Positions 27,000-34,606 of a stretch of DNA of 64,000 bases are shown in pieces. A program made the position numbers and the translations under genes. The notes under the pieces were generated by a model, which ran no database searches, had not been told where the DNA came from, and saw only the letters and a program-made list of their open reading frames with translations. This DNA is from VRUE01 sp963814915 (GTDB taxonomy: Bacteria; Actinomycetota; Thermoleophilia; Solirubrobacterales; 70-9), in assembly GCA_963814915.1 (NCBI GenBank), contig CAWFEI010000009.1, forward strand, positions 62,001 to 126,000, read 5' to 3'. Position 1 is the first letter of the stretch. Each line of letters starts with the position of its first letter.

Positions 27000-27782
27000 T
27001 CAGCGGCTGAGCGACAGCTTGTTACGCGCCTGTGTCGAAGATGTGAAAGAGCTGTGAAGGGGCTCCTCGGCGCCGTCCGCCGCTTCGGGATCGAAGCGGT
27101 AGCCGACTCCGAAGTGGGTGTGGATGTAGCTCCAGCTGGGTGAGAGCTTCTCCAGCTTCTGGCGCAGCTTACGGATGAAGACGTCGACGGAGCGGTCGCC
27201 GTGGGCCATCGCGTAACCCCAGACACGTTGGTAGATCGCCTCCCGCTCGAGCACCTGTCCGGGCGAGTCGGCGAGCAGCTGCAGCAACTCGAACTCGCGC
27301 CGCGTCAGATCGAGGCTGACCCCGCCCGCGAAGGCCTGGAAGCGGTCGGCGCGAATCTGCAACTCACCGGCGACCACGGGGCCGGCCTCCGTCTGGGGAC
27401 GCGTGCGGCGACGGCGGCGGGAGGCGACTTCCAGCCGCGCGATCGCCTCTTCGGGGTGGCAGGGCTTGGTGATCCAGTCATCGATGCCGAGGCGCAGGCC
27501 GCGTACCCGCTGGGCCACGGTCGAGCGCTCGGTGCAGACGACGACCCCGAGCTCCGGCAGCATCTCGCAGATCCGCTCCAGGTAAGCCCAGGCATCTTCG
27601 CCGAGAACCGCCGGGTCGACCAGCAGCGCGTTCAGCTTCATCGCGACGAGCTCCTCGGGCGGGATCGCCCCGGCGAGCGTGCGCTGTTGCCAGCCCGCGG
27701 CTTCGGTGCGCTTGGCAAGCACGGTGACGAAACCGCTGTCGTCGTCGACCACCGCGAGCCTGATGGGGTGCTGCTGGTTCAC
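27000..27782 (-). CDS. OmpR/PhoB-family response regulator
   Basis: 260 aa. The receiver has acidic VVDDD at 11-15, phospho-acceptor Asp56, Thr84 and Lys106; the C-terminal winged helix shows LDLTRREFELLQLLADSPGQV and DVFIRKLRQKL. It lies 63 nt upstream of pstS on the same strand, so it is the likely phosphate regulator. No histidine kinase gene is adjacent, which is unusual for PhoP/PhoR pairs. A PHO-box-like direct repeat lies 54 nt before its GTG start, suggesting autoregulation. The last 15 residues are a Ser/Thr-rich tail. Confidence 0.88.
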   Translation of the reverse strand: MNQQHPIRLAVVDDDSGFVTVLAKRTEAAGWQQRTLAGAIPPEELVAMKLNALLVDPAVLGEDAWAYLERICEMLPELGVVVCTERSTVAQRVRGLRLGIDDWITKPCHPEEAIARLEVASRRRRRTRPQTEAGPVVAGELQIRADRFQAFAGGVSLDLTRREFELLQLLADSPGQVLEREAIYQRVWGYAMAHGDRSVDVFIRKLRQKLEKLSPSWSYIHTHFGVGYRFDPEAADGAEEPLHSSFTSSTQARNKLSLSR

Positions 27783-27792
27783 CGGCGGATGG

Positions 27793-27798
27793 ATTGTA
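27793..27798 (-). promoter_or_regulatory. -10 box for the phosphate regulator gene
   Basis: TACAAT on the minus strand, close to the sigma-70 consensus, predicts transcription starting about 4 nt before the GTG of the response regulator. No Shine-Dalgarno is present. Confidence 0.45.
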
Positions 27799-27835
27799 TG
27801 CGCACGGGGAGTCGGACCCTGGGGGAAATGCCTGC

Positions 27836-27857
27836 TTTCACGGGATTTTCACAGGTC
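27836..27857 (-). promoter_or_regulatory. PHO-box-like direct repeat
   Basis: On the plus strand two TTTCAC hexamers start exactly 11 nt apart (27836 and 27847); a single GTTCACC lies at 27913. Direct repeats with 11-nt period based on GTTCACC are the actinobacterial PhoP/PhoB binding pattern. The site lies about 50-70 nt upstream of the predicted transcription start of the regulator-pst unit. Confidence 0.55.
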
Positions 27858-27973
27858 GATGCCCGTAATTTGCGGGAACCGTGCCTGAATTCGCCGCGGC
27901 AATTATCGGAATGTTCACCCGGGGGCGGCGGGCGGCGGGCAGGATCTGGTCCTCACGAGACTCCTCTCTCGTC

Positions 27974-28004
27974 GCGAACGGCCCGCCTGCCCCGGGCCGT
28001 TCGC
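27974..28004 (-). terminator. Hairpin terminator candidate after uppP
   Basis: GCGAACGGCCCG and CGGGCCGTTCGC form a perfect 12-bp stem with a 7-nt loop, 15 nt past the uppP stop. No U-run follows on the minus strand. It separates uppP from the phosphate regulator promoter. A weaker stem, ACGAGA/TCTCGT, lies next to it. Confidence 0.65.
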
Positions 28005-28018
28005 ATTTCCGGGGGCGG

Positions 28019-28861
28019 CTAGAAGGTTGCCGGGCGCAGACCCGTGGCGATGATCAGGAGGACCGCAACACCTACGGCGTAGCGGTAGTAGACGAACGGC
28101 GCATAGGAGGAGGTGCGGACGAGGCGGAGGAGGAAGGCGATCGCCAGATAGCCGGAGATCGCCGCCGCGATCGTGCCGACGATCATCGGCCCGGCTACGC
28201 CGCTCGGCAGCCCTTCTTTGATCGCGTCGGCGCCCTTGTAGATCGCCGCGCCGGTGACCACCGGGATCAGCAGCAGGAAGGAGAAGCGAGCCGCCGCGTC
28301 GCGGTCGAGGCCGAGGTAGCGGGCGGCGGTGATCGTGATCCCAGAGCGCGAGGTGCCGGGGGCGAGGGCGAGGACCTGGGCGAGGCCGATGTAGAAGCCG
28401 TCCTTGACGGTCGAGCCCTCAAGCGATTTGCGCTGCGGCAGGCGGTCGGCGTAGAGCAGCAGGGCGCCGAAGAAGATCAGCTGCAGGGCGATCATCCACG
28501 GCTCCCCCAGGGTGTCTTCGAAGAACTTGGCCCCGAGCCCGCCGGCGATCGCGGCCGGGATCGTGCCGACGGCGATCGCCACCGAGAGCCTCTGGGTCGG
28601 CGTCTCGATCGCCCGCTGGCGCGCGGCCTCGAGGAAGCCGCGGATCAGGGCCACCACCTCTCTGCGGAAGTAGCCGATCGCGGCGACCAGGGTGCCGACG
28701 TGCAGGGCGACGTCGAAGGTCTTGTTGAAGTGCGGGTGTTCGATCAGGAACGTGTAGTCCTGCAGCCACGGGACGAGGATCAGGTGGCCCGACGAGGAGA
28801 TCGGCAGGAACTCGGTGAGCCCCTGGACGATCCCCAGGAGCAGGGCCTCTAGCTCGGACAT
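28019..28861 (-). CDS. uppP: Undecaprenyl-diphosphatase
   Basis: 280 aa integral membrane phosphatase with about eight spans. The two catalytic motifs are LTEFLPISSSGHLIL near residue 15-29 and LALAPGTSRSGITITAARYL in the middle. It recycles undecaprenyl diphosphate to the carrier lipid for wall synthesis and can give bacitracin resistance. TAGGAT lies 10 nt before the ATG. Divergent from the HD-domain gene. Confidence 0.94.
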   Translation of the reverse strand: MSELEALLLGIVQGLTEFLPISSSGHLILVPWLQDYTFLIEHPHFNKTFDVALHVGTLVAAIGYFRREVVALIRGFLEAARQRAIETPTQRLSVAIAVGTIPAAIAGGLGAKFFEDTLGEPWMIALQLIFFGALLLYADRLPQRKSLEGSTVKDGFYIGLAQVLALAPGTSRSGITITAARYLGLDRDAAARFSFLLLIPVVTGAAIYKGADAIKEGLPSGVAGPMIVGTIAAAISGYLAIAFLLRLVRTSSYAPFVYYRYAVGVAVLLIIATGLRPATF

Positions 28862-28924
28862 TGGCGGAGCATCCTATGGCGGAACGTAAAGGCAGCCTGA
28901 ACGGGGGACGCCCGACCCCGTTTC

Positions 28925-28930
28925 TACGAT
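28925..28930 (+). promoter_or_regulatory. -10 box for the HD-domain gene
   Basis: TACGAT ends 7 nt before the ATG at 28937, predicting a transcript that begins with the A of the start codon. Confidence 0.45.
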
Positions 28931-28936
28931 GGCCTC

Positions 28937-29785
28937 ATGAGTGACGAGATCGTTCCTGCGCCGGATGCGAAAGGCCCGAGTCGCAAGCTGCCGGATGAAG
29001 CTGTTGCCGAGGCGAAGGTTCGGGCGCCCACGCGCGGTAATCGGAAGCTGGAGCAGTTCCTGGATTCGGTCAACGGCGACGAGCAGGTGCGCGCCTGGTG
29101 GTACATGGCGCAGGTTCACGCCGAACGACTGGGGATGTCGGACCACTCCTGGGTGCACACGCAGATCGTGCTCAACATCGCCCTGCGCCTGCTGAGGCTG
29201 CTGGTCAAGGCCGGCGTCGAGCCGGCGGTCGTCGCCGACCACGGCATGTCGCCGCGCGACGCCGAGGTCGTGGTCGCGGGGGGTGCCCTGCTGCACGACG
29301 TCGGCATGTCGATCCACCGCGCCGACCACGAGGCCTACAGCCTCTTCCTCGCCAACAGCGCCCTCGAACGGCTCCTCTCCGGCCCCTACAAGGAGCCGAA
29401 GCGGACGATCGTCGCCGCCGAGATCCTGCACGCGATCATCGGCCACCGCCGCCGCGGCGAGCCTTACACGCTCGAGGCCGGCGTCGTCCGCGTCGCCGAC
29501 GCGCTCGACATGGCCCAGGGGCGAACGCGGATCCCGCTCGAGGCCGGGCAGGAGGGGATCCACTCGATCTCGGCCGCGGCGGTCGACGAGGTGCGGATCG
29601 AGGCCGGTGAGGAGCGGCCGGTGCGGATCGAGATCGAGCTCAACAACTCGGCCGGGATCTTTCAGGTCGACGACCTGCTCGCGACCAAGATCCGCGACAC
29701 CCCACTGGAGGGCAGAGTGGAAGTCGCCGCCAAGATCGAGGGTCAATCCGAGAAACGTCTTCTGACCGGATTTCGCTTGGACTGA
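28937..29785 (+). CDS. HD-domain phosphohydrolase-like protein
   Basis: 282 aa. A metal-dependent HD pattern is visible: DHSWVHTQIV (first His), GALLHDVGMSIH (HD doublet), LHAIIGH and VRVADALDMAQG (final Asp). A C-terminal domain of about 90 residues (DEVRIEAGEERPVRIEIELN) follows and resembles no domain I can name. HD proteins hydrolyse nucleotides or cyclic dinucleotides; the substrate is open. It stands alone and is probably read from a leaderless mRNA. Confidence 0.75.
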   Translation: MSDEIVPAPDAKGPSRKLPDEAVAEAKVRAPTRGNRKLEQFLDSVNGDEQVRAWWYMAQVHAERLGMSDHSWVHTQIVLNIALRLLRLLVKAGVEPAVVADHGMSPRDAEVVVAGGALLHDVGMSIHRADHEAYSLFLANSALERLLSGPYKEPKRTIVAAEILHAIIGHRRRGEPYTLEAGVVRVADALDMAQGRTRIPLEAGQEGIHSISAAAVDEVRIEAGEERPVRIEIELNNSAGIFQVDDLLATKIRDTPLEGRVEVAAKIEGQSEKRLLTGFRLD

Positions 29786-29875
29786 CGTTCCAGGCGTTGC
29801 CAGGCAAGGACGCAGGGGGCGTGGCGCGCTCCATACGCGAGCGACCGAGGACGCCGCATGGCGGCGCCCGGGACG

Positions 29876-30133
29876 TCAGGAGAGTCGGTCCAGGGTGCTC
29901 TTGCGCAATTCCTTGCGCTTCTCGAGCCGACCCTGGATCAGCGACATGACGATTACCAGCAGCGCGAAGAAGGCGATCACGCCGAAGCAGAAGAAGGTAA
30001 CTGTCTTGTCGTTCGTCGGACCGGCCAGGCCGACGCCGTTCTCGGCGAACGCCGCGGGCACGACGGTCAGCAGCATCGCCAGCGCCGCCAGCAGGGCGGC
30101 AGCGACACGGGAGCGGCGCGAGGTCGGCTTCAC
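29876..30133 (-). CDS. Small exported membrane protein
   Basis: 85 aa. Signal-peptide-like N-terminus (RRSRVAAALLAALAMLLTVV, then PAAFAEN), one membrane span (FFCFGVIAFFALLVIVMSLI) and a basic C-terminal tail EKRKELRKSTLDRLS. No family recognised. I choose the GTG at 30133 because TAGATT ends 8 nt before it; the frame is open three codons further to a TTG inside that box. Confidence 0.6.
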   Translation of the reverse strand: MKPTSRRSRVAAALLAALAMLLTVVPAAFAENGVGLAGPTNDKTVTFFCFGVIAFFALLVIVMSLIQGRLEKRKELRKSTLDRLS

Positions 30134-30165
30134 GCCCGGCAATCTAGCGCACCGAGCGGCTGCGG

Positions 30166-30192
30166 GAGGAGGGCCGCGGACCGGCCCTCCTC
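30166..30192 (-). terminator. Hairpin terminator candidate after the Rpf-like gene
   Basis: GAGGAGGGCCG and CGGCCCTCCTC form a perfect 11-bp stem with a 5-nt loop, starting 8 nt past the stop codon of the gene at 30200. No U-run follows on the minus strand, like the other hairpin candidates in this window. Confidence 0.65.
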
Positions 30193-30199
30193 GACGCCG

Positions 30200-30718
30200 C
30201 TACCCGCAGACCGGCCAGGGGCTGGAGCCGGAGCGCGAGTAGAGCAGGGCGGCGCGATAGTCCTGCTCGGCCTCGGGCGCGGCTGCCGGGTCGCCGGAGC
30301 CGCCGACCGATTCCCAGGTGCCGTAGTCGAACTGGAACTTACCCCGGTAGCTGCCGTTGGAGCTGACCGCCGTCGGGTCCCCACCGGACTCGCAGGCGCC
30401 GATCGAGTCGAGTGTCGACTGGGAGACGCCGCCCGGCAGAGAAGCAAAGGCTTCCCGCTGTTCGCGGCGCTCACGGAGGATGCGCCGGTGACGAGCCGCG
30501 CGGATGCGGTGGACCCCGATGCGGATCGCGCGGTGGAAGCGCTCGACCGGACGGGTCAGGGGCGCGATCGCCGCGGGTTGCGCCGGCGCGATCGCCTCAG
30601 GCTGGGCGCCGGTGTCTTCGCCGCTCGGCGCGGCAAGCGCCACGGCCGGGAGCGCAAGCGCAACCAGGGCAACGGGGATGAGATATATGCGAGTGAAATA
30701 TGTGTGTTTCGTAAGCAA
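30200..30718 (-). CDS. Secreted transglycosylase-like (Rpf-type) protein
   Basis: 172 aa. Signal peptide (IYLIPVALVALALPAVALA), a basic helical stretch (RHRRILRERREQREAF) and a C-terminal Rpf/lysozyme-like domain: LDSIGACESGGDPTAVSSNG with the catalytic Glu, then RGKFQFDYGTWESVGGSGDP, ending in WPVCG. Such proteins cut peptidoglycan and in mycobacteria wake dormant cells. The only usable start is a TTG. The upstream 200 bp are less GC-rich than the surroundings and hold a spaced inverted repeat. Confidence 0.8.
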   Translation of the reverse strand: MLTKHTYFTRIYLIPVALVALALPAVALAAPSGEDTGAQPEAIAPAQPAAIAPLTRPVERFHRAIRIGVHRIRAARHRRILRERREQREAFASLPGGVSQSTLDSIGACESGGDPTAVSSNGSYRGKFQFDYGTWESVGGSGDPAAAPEAEQDYRAALLYSRSGSSPWPVCG

Positions 30719-30727
30719 GCGCGGGAC

Positions 30728-30754
30728 CGTTGCGAGATTTGACGGCCCGCAACG
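30728..30754. promoter_or_regulatory. Spaced inverted repeat upstream of the Rpf-like gene
   Basis: CGTTGCG and CGCAACG are separated by 13 bp and lie 10 bp upstream of the TTG start of the Rpf-like gene. Symmetry and place fit a dimeric repressor site, but no regulator gene is adjacent. Confidence 0.35.
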
Positions 30755-30922
30755 TGATCGAGCGCACAGTGCTCACAAAGTGCGTGCAGTTCGGCACTTT
30801 CTCAGGCATGAACCGCTTGCTTGGCTCATCCGACTGAAATGCACGCTGCAGAGAATCGGCGGTTTTTACTGGATCGCAAGTGCGGCTAAACCACGATGGC
30901 CCTGCCTCGCGGATGTGAGTTG

Positions 30923-31444
30923 ATGGAGGCCGTGAAGACTCAGAACAGACTGCTGTTTGGCTTACTCGCGCTCCTCGCGATCGGGGCGCTCCTCGTCGCG
31001 GGGTGCGGCGGCGATGACGGAGGCACCACGACGACGACAAGCGAGAACGAGAGCGAGGCGGCGGCGCCGGGCGGCAGCGCGGGCGCGACCCTGTCGATCG
31101 ACATGGGCGAGTTCTTCTTCAAACCGAGTGACCCTTCGGCAACGGCGGGCACGACGACGATCGAAGCCATCAACACAGGCTCGGTCGAGCACGAGCTGGT
31201 CATCTTCAAGACGAACATGGACCCGGCCAAGCTCCCCACGGAAGCCAACGGCGAGGTCAACGAGGAGAAGATGGACAAGATCGCCGAAAGCGCCGGTGAG
31301 ATCCCGGATGTCGAGGCGGGCGACACCAAGTCGGCCCAATTCAAGCTGACACCGGGCAAGTACGTGATGTTCTGCAACCTGCCGGGCCACTACGCCGCGG
31401 GCATGTACGGCACGCTCACCGTCACCGAAGCTAGTCCGCGCTAG
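30923..31444 (+). CDS. Cupredoxin-domain lipoprotein
   Basis: 173 aa. Lipobox Cys28 (LLVAGCGG), a Thr/Glu-rich linker, then a cupredoxin domain with candidate copper ligands His90 (SVEHEL), Cys151, His156 and Met161 (FCNLPGHYAAGM). An insert of about 35 residues rich in Glu/Lys sits between strands. Start taken at the ATG at 30923; a GTG three codons later is preceded by GGAGG and is also possible. Its TAG shares CTAG with the stop of the convergent metal ATPase gene. Confidence 0.82.
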   Translation: MEAVKTQNRLLFGLLALLAIGALLVAGCGGDDGGTTTTTSENESEAAAPGGSAGATLSIDMGEFFFKPSDPSATAGTTTIEAINTGSVEHELVIFKTNMDPAKLPTEANGEVNEEKMDKIAESAGEIPDVEAGDTKSAQFKLTPGKYVMFCNLPGHYAAGMYGTLTVTEASPR

Positions 31445-33300
31445 TCCGTCAGCGCCCGCAGGGCGTTGAGGATCACCGCTACGTCGATGCCCTCCTGAAG
31501 CAGGGCACCGGCCAGCGGCGGGATGTACCCCGCCGCCGCGAAGACCATCGCGATCGCGCTCAGGCCGATGCCGAAGACGACGCTCTGGCGGGCTATGCCG
31601 AGAGCGCGGCGGCCGATTTCGATCGCGGCGACGACGCGATCGATGCGGTCGACCGCGATCACGGCATCGGCGGCCTCGGAGGAGATCGTCGCGCCCGGCC
31701 CGCTCATCGCGATGCCGACGTCGGCGAGCGCCAGGGCCGGGGCGTCGTTGACGCCGTCGCCGACCATCACCACCGGAGAAAGCTCGGGATCGGCGCGCAT
31801 CCGACGGACCACGTCGAGCTTCTGCTCGGGGCTCTGTTCGGCGAAGACCTCGTCGAGCCCGGCCTCGGCGGCGATCCGCTCGGCGGTCGCGTCGCGGTCG
31901 CCGCTGACCATCGCTACCCGGCGCACGCCGGCGGCGCGCAGGCGCTCCGCAAGCGCTCCGGCGTCGGCGCGCAGGCTGTCGCCCAACGCGACGACCCCCA
32001 CGAGGCGGCCCTCGACGCCGACCAACGCCCTGGCCAGGCCGGCTCCCTCCCCCTCGCCGTCGAGCGCCGGCGCATCCTCGGTGTCGTACCCGCGCGAGCG
32101 CAGCCACGAGCCGCTGCCGACGGCGACGCGACGCGCTTCGACCGTCGCCTCGATTCCCTGCCCGGGGTCCTCCACGGCCCCGCTCGGCTCGGCCAAGCGC
32201 AGACCACGCCGCTGCGCATCGTGCACGATCGCCTCGGCGAGGACGTGGGCGGAGAGCTGGTCGACCGAGGCGGCGAGCCGCAGGACCTCGTCCTCATCGC
32301 GCCCGGGCCCGAGCGCCACCACGTCCGCCACCACCGGCGCCCCGAGCGTCAGCGTTCCGGTCTTGTCGAGCAGCACGGTGCGGGCCTCGCCGAGGCGCTC
32401 GATCGCGCCCCCGCCCTTGACGATCACACCGATGCGCGCGGCGCGTGACACACCCGAGACGATCGCGATCGGCGCCGCCAGAATCAGCGGGCATGGCGTC
32501 GCGACGACGAGCACCGCGACGGCGCGGACCGGGTCGCCGCTGGCGATCCAGGCGGCCGCGGCGACAACGAGGGTGAACGGCAGGAAGACGGCCGCGTAAC
32601 GGTCGGCGAGGCGGACGAACGGCGCCCGCTGCGTCTCAGCGGCGCGGACGAGGCGAACGATGCCGGCGTACGCGCTGTCGGCGGCCAGTCGCGTCGCGCG
32701 CAGCTCAAAGGCCTCGCCGGCGTTGGCCGAGCCGCTGCGCAGGGCCGCACCGCGCGCCTTGCTCACCGGCAGCGGCTCCCCGGTCAACGCCGACTCGTCG
32801 AGGACCGCCTCGGCGCTGCGCAGCGCACCATCGATTGGGACGACCTCCCCGGCCCGCACCAAAACCTCGTCGCCGGCGCGGAGCTCGGCAACGGGAACCT
32901 CGTCCCAACCGCCGGCCGCGCGCCGGTGGGCAACCGTCGGCATCCGCTCCAGCAGCGCGGTCAGCTCCCGCCGCGCGCGCCGCGAGGCGCTCACCTCGAG
33001 CGCGTTGCCGCCCGAGAGCATCAGCGCGATCACCGCCCCGGCCAGGTATTCGCCGACGGCCAGGGTCCCCGCCATCGCGACCAGGGCGATCGCGTCGACC
33101 CCGACCCGGCCGGCGGCCAGAGTGCGGACGATCGAGACGCTGAGCGGCGCCAGCATGACGACCACGGTTGCCGCCCAGACCGCGTCGCCCGCCGCCGGAG
33201 CGGCGGCCAGGTGCAAGGCCCCACCGAGTGCGATCAGCGTCAGGGTCGCCAGCGGCAGGAGGCGGGTACGTCCCTCGGGTGTCAGCACGGCGCTAAACAT
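31441..33300 (-). CDS. P1B-type heavy-metal ATPase
   Basis: 619 aa, without an N-terminal CxxC metal-binding domain. It shows the actuator TGEPLP, phosphorylation site DKTGTLT and GDGVNDAPAL. The membrane metal motif is TPCPLILAAP, CPL rather than the CPC of copper pumps, which places it outside the Cu and Zn/Cd groups; the conserved HP motif reads SAHVLAEAI. Substrate could be nickel, cobalt, iron or another metal. Its ATG overlaps the end of the amino acid permease gene by 8 nt, an unexpected pairing. Confidence 0.9.
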   Translation of the reverse strand: MFSAVLTPEGRTRLLPLATLTLIALGGALHLAAAPAAGDAVWAATVVVMLAPLSVSIVRTLAAGRVGVDAIALVAMAGTLAVGEYLAGAVIALMLSGGNALEVSASRRARRELTALLERMPTVAHRRAAGGWDEVPVAELRAGDEVLVRAGEVVPIDGALRSAEAVLDESALTGEPLPVSKARGAALRSGSANAGEAFELRATRLAADSAYAGIVRLVRAAETQRAPFVRLADRYAAVFLPFTLVVAAAAWIASGDPVRAVAVLVVATPCPLILAAPIAIVSGVSRAARIGVIVKGGGAIERLGEARTVLLDKTGTLTLGAPVVADVVALGPGRDEDEVLRLAASVDQLSAHVLAEAIVHDAQRRGLRLAEPSGAVEDPGQGIEATVEARRVAVGSGSWLRSRGYDTEDAPALDGEGEGAGLARALVGVEGRLVGVVALGDSLRADAGALAERLRAAGVRRVAMVSGDRDATAERIAAEAGLDEVFAEQSPEQKLDVVRRMRADPELSPVVMVGDGVNDAPALALADVGIAMSGPGATISSEAADAVIAVDRIDRVVAAIEIGRRALGIARQSVVFGIGLSAIAMVFAAAGYIPPLAGALLQEGIDVAVILNALRALTD

Positions 33301-34606
33301 GGCGCGTCCGCACGAAGGCGACCCGGGCGACCGCGATCGCCAGCGCGCTGGCGCCGATCAGGGCGAGCGCCGCCGGATCATCGCGGGAGAGCTGATAGAG
33401 CAGCCCGAGTGCCGCCGCACAGCAGGCCGCGCCGCCCAGGTAGGCGAGGCCACGGTCCCAGCCGGGCACCGCGGTGTGACGGGCGTGCAACAGGTTGACC
33501 AACGCGAAGACGAGCAGGAAGGCGAGGGAGCCGAAGGCGACCACCTCGACGATCCCGGGCAACAGGGAGAAGGCTCCTCCCACCAGGGCGATCGAGACGA
33601 TCGCCGTCGCCGGCAGTCCCTTCCGCTCGTGCCCGAGCGCCGCCGGCATCTCGGCCGCGGCACTTACGTCACGGATCAGGCGCGCGGTTGAGAAGAGAGT
33701 CGCGTTGATCGCCGAGGCGGTCGAGAAGGCGGCGGCGACGGTCGCCGCCCAGAGGCCGAATGCCCCCAGCGCCTGCTTGCCGACGATCGCGAACGCGACC
33801 TCCTTCTGGGCGGTCAGCAGGCGATCGGGAACCAGCATCTGCGAGGCCAAGGTGACCGCGACGTAGACCAGAGTGACCAGGGCGACCGATATGTAGAGCG
33901 CCCGGGGCAGGGTGCGACGGGGGCGCTCGATGTCGTCGTAGTCGTAGGGCAGCAGCTCGAAGCCCTCGTAGGCGACGAAAATCAGCGACGCGCCGAGCAG
34001 CACGCCGAGCAGTCCCTGATCGCCGAGCGGCGCCAAGCGATCGGCGGAGAGCATGCCGAAGCCGACGAGGGAGATGCCGCCGAGGACGAGCAGCTTGACG
34101 GCGACGACGATGTCCTCGGTCAGGCCCGAGGCGGTGACTCCGCGCAGGTTGACGGCGACGAACGTCCCGAGGATCGCGAGGCTCAGTAAGCGGGCGATTG
34201 CGGTGGGGGCGCCCAGAGCATGGGCGACGTAGTGGCCGAAGGTGAAGGCGTAGACGGCGAGGGCGAAGACGTACCCGGCAATCAACAGCCAGGCGACCCA
34301 GGCCGCCGCGCCCTCGTGACCCTCTTCGCGTAGGTAGGCGAAGGGGCCGCCCGAGCGCCCGGAGTGCAGGGCCAGGCGGGCGTAGGCACGCGCGGTCAGC
34401 ATCGCGATCGCGCCGCCGAGCAAAAAAGAGGCAAAGGCGAGGTGCCCGGCGAGGTCGACCGTGACCCCGAGCACGCTGAATATCCCGCCGCCGATCATGC
34501 CGCCGATCGCCATCGCGCAGGCCTCGCGCAGGCCGAGCTTGCTGCCGCTGCCCCGCCGCTCGTGGGCGCGGGGGTGGTACGGACTGGGGGGATTGGGCGT
34601 TCTCAT
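33293..34606 (-). CDS. APC-superfamily amino acid permease
   Basis: 437 aa with about twelve membrane spans. The N-terminus shows the APC signature LREACAMAIGGMIGGGIFSV, with the unwound GIGGGIF-type substrate loop. A polar 25-residue Pro/Arg-rich head precedes it. The start is the ATG giving MRTPNPPS; the frame is open upstream with further Met codons. Its 5' end overlaps that of divergent purU. Downstream it is coupled to a P1B ATPase. Confidence 0.85.
   Translation of the reverse strand: MRTPNPPSPYHPRAHERRGSGSKLGLREACAMAIGGMIGGGIFSVLGVTVDLAGHLAFASFLLGGAIAMLTARAYARLALHSGRSGGPFAYLREEGHEGAAAWVAWLLIAGYVFALAVYAFTFGHYVAHALGAPTAIARLLSLAILGTFVAVNLRGVTASGLTEDIVVAVKLLVLGGISLVGFGMLSADRLAPLGDQGLLGVLLGASLIFVAYEGFELLPYDYDDIERPRRTLPRALYISVALVTLVYVAVTLASQMLVPDRLLTAQKEVAFAIVGKQALGAFGLWAATVAAAFSTASAINATLFSTARLIRDVSAAAEMPAALGHERKGLPATAIVSIALVGGAFSLLPGIVEVVAFGSLAFLLVFALVNLLHARHTAVPGWDRGLAYLGGAACCAAALGLLYQLSRDDPAALALIGASALAIAVARVAFVRTRHV

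Noticed and set aside
30719..30922. c-di-AMP (ydaO) riboswitch upstream of the Rpf-like gene
   Set aside because: The position is attractive, but I could not find the conserved paired core in the sequence.
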